From positions 1 through 31,317 of the forward strand of contig CALAZI010000073.1 of assembly GCA_937895955.1 (NCBI GenBank): a stretch of 31,317 nucleotides of DNA. Direction: 5' to 3'. Position numbers and translations under genes: made by a program. This DNA is from an uncultured Alphaproteobacteria bacterium (lineage in GTDB: Bacteria; Pseudomonadota; Alphaproteobacteria; Caulobacterales; Parvularculaceae). This document shows positions 17,039-24,335 of the stretch, one piece after another. Each line of letters opens with the position of its first letter. Positions within the stretch are counted from its first letter, which is position 1. The notes beneath the pieces were generated by a model that made no database searches, was not told the DNA's origin, and saw only the letters and a list, made by a program, of their open reading frames with translations.

Positions 17039-18304
17039 ATGACAATCGAAATGAGAAGTCTTAAAAATGCGGCCTTCGCTTCAGTCGCCTCTCTCGCCTT
17101 TCTGACAGCCCCCGCATTTGCGGAAGGACAGAGCGATGCGCAAGGCGAGAACGGCGTTGTCGACGCCATAAAAGCCGGCAAGCCGATCATTGACGTACGT
17201 TATCGCTTTGAACACAAGGAACAGGCTGGCTTTGCAGAAAACGCCTACGCCAACACCGTGCGCACGCGGCTAGGTTACGAGACCGGCGAATTCCATAACT
17301 TTAAAGTCCTCGTCGAATTTGAAAATGTCGCTTCAATCGGCGATGACCACTTCAACTCAACGACAAACGGGCGGGCGCAGTTTCCTGTAATCGCCGACCC
17401 TGACGCCACCGAACTCAACAGGGCGCAAGTGACCTTCACGGGCATTGAAAAGACGCCGGTCACGATAGGCCGGCAAGCCTACAATCTCGGCAATCAACGC
17501 TTTGTCGGCACAGTCGACTTTCGACAGAACCAGCAAACATTCGACGCGGCGCGGCTGTCTTCGACGCTGATCGACGGTCTCTCTGTCGATTATCTCTACA
17601 TCAGCCGCGTTCACCGGGTTTTCGGCGACGATCATCCGATGGGCGAATTCGACAGCGACAGCCATATCATCGCGGCGACCTATGACGCCAAAAAGCTTGG
17701 AAAAATCAGCGGATACGGTCTCCTGCTCGATTTCGAAGAAGCGCCCGCGCTTTCATCCCAAACCTTCGGCGTTCGCTACGAGAACTCCATGACGCTTGAC
17801 GAGGATGCGGGGGTCAAAATCGGGATCATCGGAGAATACGCCAAGCAACGCGATTATGCGGCAAATCCGTTCAACTATTCGGAACACTACATTCACGGCG
17901 AGGGCGCGCTGTCAGCGCGCAATGCGACGCTTAAGCTTGGATATGAGCAACTGAGCGGCGACGGCGTCATCGGTTTTTCGACTCCACTTGCGACGCTGCA
18001 CAAATTTCAGGGATTTGCCGACGTCTTCCTGACAACGCCGGCAAACGGCATTGAGGATATTTACGGAACGATTCAATACAATTGGAAAGACGCGCCGTTC
18101 GGCACCTCGCTCAATCTCTTTTTCACCTATCACGACTTCAAAGCGGAGAATGGCGGCGCCGACCTCGGCGAGGAATTTGACGCAGGCCTCGCCGCATCGA
18201 TCACCAAAAATCTGTCGGCCGAAATCAAAGGCGCCGTTTACGATGGAGCCCCCGGGTTCGCCGACCGCAGCGTGATCTGGGCTTCGCTGAGGTTTCAGTA
18301 CTGA
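17039..18304 (+). CDS. Outer-membrane porin, alginate-export family type
   Basis: A 421-residue secreted beta-barrel protein. The ATG at 17039 is chosen because AAGGA precedes it and a signal peptide follows (basic start, then hydrophobic AAFASVASLAFLTA, cleavage after AFA). Starts further upstream would add non-signal residues overlapping narI. The mature part has alternating beta strands and a C-terminal aromatic (RFQY), as expected for Bam-assembled barrels. Stretches such as ANTVRTRLGYETGEFHNF, IGRQAYNLGNQRFVGTVDF and FSTPLATLHKFQGFADVFL are characteristic of the alginate_exp-like porins. Despite the family name there is no alginate locus here. Its position at the end of narKGHJI suggests outer-membrane passage of nitrate or nitrite, but this is inference from context. 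Confidence 0.85.
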   Translation: MTIEMRSLKNAAFASVASLAFLTAPAFAEGQSDAQGENGVVDAIKAGKPIIDVRYRFEHKEQAGFAENAYANTVRTRLGYETGEFHNFKVLVEFENVASIGDDHFNSTTNGRAQFPVIADPDATELNRAQVTFTGIEKTPVTIGRQAYNLGNQRFVGTVDFRQNQQTFDAARLSSTLIDGLSVDYLYISRVHRVFGDDHPMGEFDSDSHIIAATYDAKKLGKISGYGLLLDFEEAPALSSQTFGVRYENSMTLDEDAGVKIGIIGEYAKQRDYAANPFNYSEHYIHGEGALSARNATLKLGYEQLSGDGVIGFSTPLATLHKFQGFADVFLTTPANGIEDIYGTIQYNWKDAPFGTSLNLFFTYHDFKAENGGADLGEEFDAGLAASITKNLSAEIKGAVYDGAPGFADRSVIWASLRFQY

Positions 18305-18316
18305 CCGGAGGGAAAC

Positions 18317-18901
18317 ATGGCGGTCGCTCAAGCGGGCGGAAACGATAGCCGCGGCGGGTCCTGGAGCCAAGACGGTCGCCAGGCCGATACGTCAATCGAC
18401 TCGCCGTCGCTCGATCTGCTCTCTTCGCCGCTAGATTTTCTATATGCGGAGCACCTGCGGCAAAGGCAGTTCGCCAAGCTTCTGGGGCTGATCGCCGACG
18501 GCGTCATCAACCGCCGAACGATCGCAGCGGCGGCGGAGTTTGTTGAAAATGACCTCGCGACGCATATCCTCGACGAGGAAGTTTCCTTCTTTCCCTTGCT
18601 GCGGCCCCTTTGTCAGCCGGAGGACAGGGTGGATGATCTGCTCGCTCTTCTGTCGCAAGAGCATCGAGAAGACGAGGGCGAGAGCGAGCGCGTTTTAAGC
18701 GCGCTTGCGCGCCTGTCCGCAACGGAACCGCCAAGCGACGCCGATAAGCAGACGCTGCGCAGCTTTTCGGATCATCTAAGAGGTCATCTCGCGCTCGAAA
18801 ACGGCGTGCTTCTTCCACTCGCCCGTTCGCGCATGACGTCAGAGGCGCTGCAATTAATGTCGCAGTCCATGTCGTTGCGTCGGAATATTAAAAAATCCTA
18901 G
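18317..18901 (+). CDS. Hemerythrin HHE-domain protein
   Basis: Predicted cytoplasmic four-helix-bundle protein of 194 residues with a likely di-iron site. Candidate ligands are His46 (AEH), His83 with Glu87 (HILDEE), His116 (QEH), and His153, His157 and Glu161 (DHLRGHLALEN). The first 30 residues are Ser/Gly-rich and probably disordered. The ATG has a strong GGAGGG twelve bases after the porin stop, so it is likely the last gene of the nar transcript. HHE proteins bind O2 or NO, or repair iron-sulfur centres under nitrosative stress. Given its neighbours, a role in coping with O2 or nitrite-derived NO is reasonable, but it is not shown by the sequence. It lacks the N-terminal ScdA/RIC domain of the classical repair protein. 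Confidence 0.85.
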   Translation: MAVAQAGGNDSRGGSWSQDGRQADTSIDSPSLDLLSSPLDFLYAEHLRQRQFAKLLGLIADGVINRRTIAAAAEFVENDLATHILDEEVSFFPLLRPLCQPEDRVDDLLALLSQEHREDEGESERVLSALARLSATEPPSDADKQTLRSFSDHLRGHLALENGVLLPLARSRMTSEALQLMSQSMSLRRNIKKS

Positions 18902-19000
18902 CTCCTGACTCTTAAGCCATCGCTTCTTCAGCATAAATGCGGCTGGCCCGATCTAGCGCAAGGCCGCGATCGAAAAACGACTTAATAATAGATTGCTAAC

Positions 19001-19018
19001 GCTTCCGAAGAGGGAAGC
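19001..19018. repeat. Inverted repeat 1 upstream of the hybrid kinase
   Basis: GCTTCC (19001-19006) and GGAAGC (19013-19018) form a 6-bp stem with a six-base loop. No T-run follows, so it is unlikely to be an efficient terminator. Confidence 0.4.
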
Positions 19019-19050
19019 TCGGCGGCTCATCCAAGCCACGCGCGGCGCAC

Positions 19051-19068
19051 GCAAACCCTTTGGTTTGC
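19051..19068. repeat. Inverted repeat 2 upstream of the hybrid kinase
   Basis: GCAAACC (19051-19057) and GGTTTGC (19062-19068) form a perfect 7-bp dyad with a four-base centre, about 58 bases before the kinase ATG. It could be an operator in the kinase promoter or a weak transcript end for the nar operon. The A/T-rich stretch after it (CTTATTAACC) suits a promoter. Confidence 0.45.
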
Positions 19069-19126
19069 AACTTATTAACCACAAAATGATAGGTAAGCGC
19101 ATTCAAACTTAGGCGATTCATCCAAC

Positions 19127-21709
19127 ATGGCCAGAAACAGCTCGATCGACTCAAAACTAGCCTCGCAATCCGGCGTCCGCTTGATGTCGCTCGCCGTCGC
19201 GGTCAGCGTTGCTATCGTCGCGGTTATTTTCAGCGCGTTTGCGATCCATTACGATCAGACCGCCCGACGTCTTCGCCTGAACGAGATTGAGAATTACCTC
19301 ACGGCGATGGGCAAAACGACCGCATGGGGAGTCGATAAATGGCTGGAAGAACGTAAGAATTTAATTTCAGGTTTGGAAGCGGAGCTTTCCAAGCGTCCGA
19401 CGGGAGAGGCGATTCTTTCGGAACTGAGTGAAGAAGTCTACCAGAGCGCATTCATCTGGACTTATTACGGAGAAACAAACGGCGCGTATCACATCTGGCC
19501 GCCGGACGATGAACTCCCCGCGGACTATGATCCGCGAACACGGCCTTGGTATCTCGCGGCCATATCAAAAGACGGCGCGACATTCACAGAGCCGTATCGC
19601 GATATATCCACAAACGTCGAAACGATAACGGTCGCCATACCCGTGCGCCATGATGGAGCCCTTGCCGGCGTTGCTGCGGCGGATTTCACGACAGAGCAGT
19701 TGAACCAGATACTGGCGGAAACGGACCTCGGCGGTCTCGGCTACGTGTTTCTGGTCTCACCGACAGGCGTCATTCTCTCGCATCCCGATCCAGCCTTGGT
19801 CGGAAAGTCTTTGCCAGACCTGTTCGAAGGCGTATCGCTCGATGTCGAACAAGCCATGCAACAGGCGAACGCGGCGGACGGGAAAAAGTTCATTTCTTTC
19901 GCAGACGCAGCCGGCAACGCCACGGTCGATTGGCGTCTCGCCCTTGTGATTGATCAAGAAAAGGCATTCGCCAGCCTTTCGGAATTTCGCAGATCGGCGG
20001 CCATCGCCGCCATCGTCGCAATGTTCCTGACGGTCGGCGTCCTCGGATTCGTCATTCATTTGGTTCTCGTACGTCCCTTGTTGAGCGCGAGAAAGGCTGC
20101 GGATGCGGCGAATGCGGCCAAATCGGATTTCCTCGCCTCGATGAGCCACGAAATCCGCACGCCGATGAACGGCATTCTCGGAATCGCCGATGTGCTGCTC
20201 AACACGAATCTCAATCCGCGCCAGAAGGAACTGACCTCTATCATCGTTTCATCCGGCGGCGCATTGATGACCGTCATCAATGACATCTTGGATTTTTCGA
20301 AAATGGAGGCGGGAAAACTGTCTCTTTCGCCTCGCCCGTTTAATTTCCGCCAGACCGTTTACGATCTCGCGACGTTGATGCAAGCGCGTGCGCTTGAAAA
20401 GGATTTGGAGCTGATTGTGCGCTATGCGCCAAATCTTCCAGAAGGAATTGTCGCCGACGAATCAAGACTGCGCCAGGTGATCGGCAATCTTGTGGGAAAC
20501 GCCGTCAAGTTCACGGATACCGGCTACATCATGATCGATGTTGTCGGCGAGCGCATCGGCGACGTTGTGAAAATCAATGTCAGCGTCACGGATACCGGGA
20601 TCGGCATTTCTCAGTCCGACCTGGGGCGCGTCTTTGAGAAATTCGAACAGGCCGACGGGTCCAACACCCGAAAATTCGGCGGCACGGGCCTCGGCCTCGC
20701 CATTTCGAAGAACCTGGTTCAGATGATGGGCGGCGAGATCGGCGTTGAAAGCGAGACCGACAAGGGTTCGCGCTTCTGGTTCAATTTCAGCGCGCCGATA
20801 GACGAAAAAATCAAGGCGATGCCGTCGATATCAGCCGCAACCTTTGACGGCGCGCGCATCCTTGCCGTCGACGACAACGCCGTCAACAGGCGCGTCATCG
20901 CCGAGCTCGCCCATGGGTGGGGCCTTGATGCGACCATCACCGCGAATGGCGATGCGGCGTTCGCCGCGCTCGAAGCGTCAATTGAGACAGGGCGCCGTTT
21001 CAAAGTGATTCTTATGGACTACCAGATGCCGAAAGAGGACGGGATTGCGCTCACGCGGCGCATCCAGGCCGATCGACGCTTTGACTCAATTCCAGTCGTT
21101 CTACTCTCCTCAGTCGATTCCGCTCAAATCGATCAAGGCCATTCGGACGCTAGAATAGTGACATCGCTCGCAAAACCGGTCCGCCCCTCGCAGCTGATGG
21201 ATGTGCTCGCCCGGATCATGATTGACGAGACGTCGCGGTCCATATCCAAAGTCGCGGAATCGATGAAGGAGACCGACGCTCCGTCCGAGCTCGCAGATGA
21301 CAGACGTCCGGTGCTGCTTGTGGCCGAAGACAACGTCGTCAATCAGCTCGTCGTGACGAATATGATTTCGGAAAAAGACTATCGCGTCGCCATCGCCGAG
21401 AACGGGCGAATTGCGGTCGAGAAATTCGTAGCGCTTAGGCCGGCCGCCATCCTGATGGATCTCTCAATGCCCGAGATGGATGGCCTCGAAGCGACGCGGC
21501 AAATCCGGAAAATCGAAGCGGAACAAGGTCTGCAGAGAACCCCGATCATTGCAGCGACGGCGCATGTGCTTGAAGAAGACCGCGACAAGTGCCGCCTTGC
21601 GGGCATGAATGATTTCATCCCAAAGCCGATCCGCAAGCCGGAACTCGACGCAACGCTCGACAAGTGGGTGGAGGAAGCGATCGCCTGGGACGAATCGGCG
21701 GCCGGCTGA
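19127..21709 (+). CDS. Cache-domain hybrid sensor histidine kinase with two receiver domains
   Basis: Inner-membrane sensor of 860 residues. TM1 (about 20-40) and TM2 (about 290-315) flank a periplasmic double-Cache domain (about 45-280) with the DPRTRPWY motif. A HisKA domain follows with phosphoacceptor His341 (SMSHEIRTPMNG). The HATPase domain (about 440-560) has N (GNLVGNAVKF), G1 (VTDTGIGIS) and G2 (GGTGLGLAI) boxes. Receiver 1 has acceptor Asp631 and Lys683, and receiver 2 has Asp778 and Lys833. No Hpt domain is attached, so phosphate must leave through a separate Hpt protein if a relay operates. The start has no clear Shine-Dalgarno sequence. It is separated from the nar operon by 225 bases and has no response-regulator partner nearby, so its signal and output are unknown. 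Confidence 0.93.
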   Translation: MARNSSIDSKLASQSGVRLMSLAVAVSVAIVAVIFSAFAIHYDQTARRLRLNEIENYLTAMGKTTAWGVDKWLEERKNLISGLEAELSKRPTGEAILSELSEEVYQSAFIWTYYGETNGAYHIWPPDDELPADYDPRTRPWYLAAISKDGATFTEPYRDISTNVETITVAIPVRHDGALAGVAAADFTTEQLNQILAETDLGGLGYVFLVSPTGVILSHPDPALVGKSLPDLFEGVSLDVEQAMQQANAADGKKFISFADAAGNATVDWRLALVIDQEKAFASLSEFRRSAAIAAIVAMFLTVGVLGFVIHLVLVRPLLSARKAADAANAAKSDFLASMSHEIRTPMNGILGIADVLLNTNLNPRQKELTSIIVSSGGALMTVINDILDFSKMEAGKLSLSPRPFNFRQTVYDLATLMQARALEKDLELIVRYAPNLPEGIVADESRLRQVIGNLVGNAVKFTDTGYIMIDVVGERIGDVVKINVSVTDTGIGISQSDLGRVFEKFEQADGSNTRKFGGTGLGLAISKNLVQMMGGEIGVESETDKGSRFWFNFSAPIDEKIKAMPSISAATFDGARILAVDDNAVNRRVIAELAHGWGLDATITANGDAAFAALEASIETGRRFKVILMDYQMPKEDGIALTRRIQADRRFDSIPVVLLSSVDSAQIDQGHSDARIVTSLAKPVRPSQLMDVLARIMIDETSRSISKVAESMKETDAPSELADDRRPVLLVAEDNVVNQLVVTNMISEKDYRVAIAENGRIAVEKFVALRPAAILMDLSMPEMDGLEATRQIRKIEAEQGLQRTPIIAATAHVLEEDRDKCRLAGMNDFIPKPIRKPELDATLDKWVEEAIAWDESAAG

Positions 21710-21720
21710 CACATCGAAAC

Positions 21721-22263
21721 CTAACCGATCAGTACGCCGATCCTAGACTGGTTGAACGCAAACCGCTCCAGTTCAGCGCCGGTCAACACGCCGTTTCGAT
21801 CGACGTCAGCAGCGAAAAACTCTTCAAGCTTTGAATCGACAAAGTCGCGTTGCGTGAGCTTATGGTCGTACCCGGCAAGCCTGTCGTATTCCAGACTGGA
21901 TCGCGCGCGGATCGTTCGCTTTTCATCTTCGGTGAGCGCCGCCTTTGCCGGCGCGGCGATCGCCACTTTTTCCACGCCGTCAGCCGTTTCAATCGCAACA
22001 AAGCCGTTCAGACGGAAGAGTTCCGCGTTAACAATCGCCAGCGTCACATATTCGTCGCGATCGATCCCGCCGTCATTATTGAGATCAGCTTTCTCAAACA
22101 CAATTTCCGCCGACTGGGCGGCGGCTGAAGCCTCCATCGCGCGCGCCTCGTAGCCGTAAGCAGGCTCCGGTTCGCCTGAGGCGGCGGCGATCAGCCCTCC
22201 CCCGGCCGCAGCAAGCGCGGCGAATGCGGGCAAGGTCATTTTCTGGATCAGCGCGGAAAACAT
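21721..22263 (-). CDS. Exported EF-hand calcium-binding protein
   Basis: A 180-residue protein with an N-terminal hydrophobic signal (about residues 9-28, Ala/Gly-rich), so probably periplasmic. Two canonical EF-hand loops are seen: residues 60-71 (DLNNDGGIDRDE) and 153-164 (DVDRNGVLTGAE). Positions 1, 3, 5 and 12 are filled by acidic or Asn residues, Gly is at 6, and hydrophobics are at 8. They are separated by about 80 residues, so they do not form an ordinary adjacent pair. A segment near 133-141 (DHKLTQRDF) may be a decayed third hand. The start may be Met1 or Met9. It faces the kinase gene tail to tail with only 11 bases between them. The function beyond calcium binding is unknown. Confidence 0.8.
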   Translation of the reverse strand: MFSALIQKMTLPAFAALAAAGGGLIAAASGEPEPAYGYEARAMEASAAAQSAEIVFEKADLNNDGGIDRDEYVTLAIVNAELFRLNGFVAIETADGVEKVAIAAPAKAALTEDEKRTIRARSSLEYDRLAGYDHKLTQRDFVDSKLEEFFAADVDRNGVLTGAELERFAFNQSRIGVLIG

Positions 22264-22337
22264 GCCGTATCTCCCTTAATCTCACCCAGAATATTCGACT
22301 GGCATCAGGGCGTGAGAAAGAAGGAAAAAGGGTGATG

Positions 22338-22370
22338 TGCGGGCGATCGCGGCCGTTTTGCGGCGACCCG
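22338..22370 (-). terminator. possible weak terminator after the desaturase-family gene
   Basis: GCGGGCG (22338-22344) can pair with CG(A)CCCGC (22363-22370), leaving one bulge. On the bottom strand a T5 run lies about 10 bases beyond the stem. The stem is imperfect and the T-run is distant, so this is tentative. Confidence 0.25.
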
Positions 22371-22381
22371 CCGCATTCGCC

Positions 22382-23281
22382 CTATTCCGCCGGAACGCTC
22401 GTTCTCGCTTGAGCCCAGCGGTCTTTGATTTTGGCGGAAGTAAGGCGCGAGCCGTCCGGCGACCAGCCCGGCGCGCCGAGCGTGTAGCCGATGACGTCGC
22501 GCAATGATTTGGCGGACGCAAGATCCTTGATGATGCCGATCCACTCATTGAACGCGATGATGAGCGGGTTGAACGTGCCGAGGTTCTTGACGATGCCGTA
22601 GCGCGGTTTCTCCGCATCGTTTTCGGGAACGAATGTTCCGAACATCTTGTCCCAGATGATCAACACCCCGGCGTAGTTCGCGTCGAGATATTTCGGATTG
22701 GTGGCGTGATGGACGCGGTGATGGCTCGGCGTGTTAAACAGGATTTCGAACGGCCCCATCCGGTTTATCATCTCGGTATGGATCCAGAATTGATAAATCA
22801 GGTTGAGGCCGAACACGAAGGCCAGCATCGCCGGATGAAAGCCGAGCAGGACGAGCGGCGTTTTGAAAATGAGCCCGTTCAGAACCGCGCCTGTCCAGGT
22901 CTGCCGCAACGCCGTCGACAGATTATAGTGCTGCGATGAATGATGAACGACGTGCGTCGCCCAGAAGAGGCGCCGCTCGTGCGCAATCCGGTGCAGCCAG
23001 TAATAACGAAGGTCATCCAGCAGAAAACACAGGACGACCGCCCACCAGACGTTCGGGATATCGAAAATTCGATACTGATAGACGGAAGACCAGACCGCGC
23101 TCAGCAAGGCGAGCCCGCCGAAATGCGGGATGATCTCGCTGCCCATTCCCATGATCAGGCTGGCGGCCGTGTCGCGGGTTTCATAGCGCCCGCGCCCGGT
23201 GAGCTTCCATGCGGCGAGCTCAACAAGGATCAGCAGAATGAATACCGGAACGGCGAGTTTGACGACGTCAGGGAATTCCAT
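22382..23281 (-). CDS. Fatty acid hydroxylase/sterol desaturase family membrane protein
   Basis: Integral membrane di-iron oxygenase family, 299 residues with several hydrophobic helices. All three His boxes are present: His97-x3-His101 (HRIAH), His110-x2-His113-His114 (HVVHH) and His188-x2-His191-His192 (HRVHH), so eight-His di-iron binding is likely. Bacterial members hydroxylate or desaturate lipids, carotenoids or hopanoid-related substrates. Which of these applies cannot be read from the sequence. The ATG at 23281 is preferred over a TTG at 23308, which would overlap the gene upstream. It follows the small unknown gene by seven bases and is probably last in an ndk-led transcript. Confidence 0.88.
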   Translation of the reverse strand: MEFPDVVKLAVPVFILLILVELAAWKLTGRGRYETRDTAASLIMGMGSEIIPHFGGLALLSAVWSSVYQYRIFDIPNVWWAVVLCFLLDDLRYYWLHRIAHERRLFWATHVVHHSSQHYNLSTALRQTWTGAVLNGLIFKTPLVLLGFHPAMLAFVFGLNLIYQFWIHTEMINRMGPFEILFNTPSHHRVHHATNPKYLDANYAGVLIIWDKMFGTFVPENDAEKPRYGIVKNLGTFNPLIIAFNEWIGIIKDLASAKSLRDVIGYTLGAPGWSPDGSRLTSAKIKDRWAQARTSVPAE

Positions 23282-23288
23282 AGGCGGA

Positions 23289-23702
23289 CTATAGTCGCGC
23301 GCCGGCAAGCCTCAAAACCCATTGTTCAGCTGTCGTCTCGTCGGGCGCGGCGACCCGGACTGCGCGCAGGGACGGCTCCCCCATTCGGAACTCAATGATT
23401 GTTCCGTGCCGCTCGACCCCGACGGATCCGTGACGAAAGCGGCGCGTCCCAAGGCCGTCGCCATGGGCAAAGACGACGGCGGTTTCCGAGCCGTCCGCCG
23501 ATATCGCGGCGGCGCCCTTGCCGTCCGCGCCGAAAAACCATTCCCCGACGCCGAAGTCGGGCTCGTCAAAGGCCAGCCTGTCCTTCGCCGCCGCCTCGGT
23601 GACGACGACAGACTTTAATGCGCCGAGCAGCCAGGAGACGCCAATCAAGATTGCGATCCCGGCCAGCGAGACCGCAAGCTCAATCAGCAGGCCCTCGCTC
23701 AT
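23289..23702 (-). CDS. Small membrane-anchored protein of unknown function
   Basis: I do not recognise this 137-residue protein. It has one N-terminal hydrophobic helix (about 6-28, LIELAVSLAGIAILIGVSWLL). A soluble domain rich in short beta-strand-like segments follows (AAAISADGSETAVVF, GTIIEFRMGEPSLRAVRVA) and ends in a helix with a conserved-looking Trp (EQWVLRLAG). The layout resembles a membrane-tethered PH-like or small beta domain, but that is only a visual impression. It starts eight bases after ndk and ends seven bases before the desaturase-family gene, so the three are very likely co-transcribed. Confidence 0.75.
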   Translation of the reverse strand: MSEGLLIELAVSLAGIAILIGVSWLLGALKSVVVTEAAAKDRLAFDEPDFGVGEWFFGADGKGAAAISADGSETAVVFAHGDGLGTRRFRHGSVGVERHGTIIEFRMGEPSLRAVRVAAPDETTAEQWVLRLAGARL

Positions 23703-23710
23703 CGCCTCAA

Positions 23711-24133
23711 TCAGCCGACGATGTCCGAGCCGGCGAAGAAATAGGCGATTTCCTCCTTCGCGGTCTCGGGTCCATCCGATCCATGAACGGAATTCTCGCC
23801 GATCGATTCAGCGAATTCGGCTCGGATCGTTCCAGGCGCCGCTTTCTTCGGATCGGTCGCGCCCATGATCTCCCGGTTGCGGGCGATCGCGTTTTCTCCC
23901 TCGAGAACTTGCACAACGACCGGCGCGGAAATCATAAAATCGACAAGCTCGCCGAAAAACGGCCGATCCTTGTGAACTCCATAAAAGGCTTCGGCCTGCC
24001 GGCGCGTCATGTGAATGCGCTTTGAAGCGACGATCCGAAGCCCGCCTTCTTCGAATTTCGCGATGATCTTGCCGGTCAGATTCCGGCGCGTCGCGTCCGG
24101 CTTGATGATTGAAAAAGTGCGCTCAAGCGCCAT
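23711..24133 (-). CDS. ndk: Nucleoside diphosphate kinase
   Basis: Cytoplasmic enzyme moving the gamma-phosphate between nucleoside triphosphates and diphosphates through a phosphohistidine. The 140-residue length is standard once the ATG at 24133 (MALERTFSIIKPD) is used. An in-frame ATG at 24184 would add 17 residues foreign to the family. Hallmarks are the opening FSIIKPDA with the ATP-binding Lys, the region RNREIMGATDPKKAAPGTIR, and the catalytic His in ENSVHGSDGPE. It heads a minus-strand cluster with the small unknown gene and the desaturase-family gene. It diverges from the ABC-F gene across about 200 bases in which I see no further gene and no strong site. Confidence 0.97.
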   Translation of the reverse strand: MALERTFSIIKPDATRRNLTGKIIAKFEEGGLRIVASKRIHMTRRQAEAFYGVHKDRPFFGELVDFMISAPVVVQVLEGENAIARNREIMGATDPKKAAPGTIRAEFAESIGENSVHGSDGPETAKEEIAYFFAGSDIVG

Positions 24134-24335
24134 GGTCAAACTCCTGCATGGGTTCCGGGGCGAATTTGGCGCGTTCCCTATCAATTGGACGGCTGACGGG
24201 CAAGCAGCAGCCCTCCGTCTGCGGCCGAAGGGCGGTTTTGACGCGGACGGCCCGCAACGGCGGCCCCCACCCGGCCGACAAGAGCTTGTTCGGCGCGCGC
24301 GTCGCGGCTAGGTCGGACGCGCCCGCGATCGACCC

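Noticed and set aside
19950..19957. TTGATCAA as an FNR-type site
   Set aside because: It has no N4 spacer and lies inside the kinase coding sequence.
24134..24184. 17-residue N-terminal extension of ndk
   Set aside because: The family begins at MALERTFSIIKPD and the extension has no resemblance to it.
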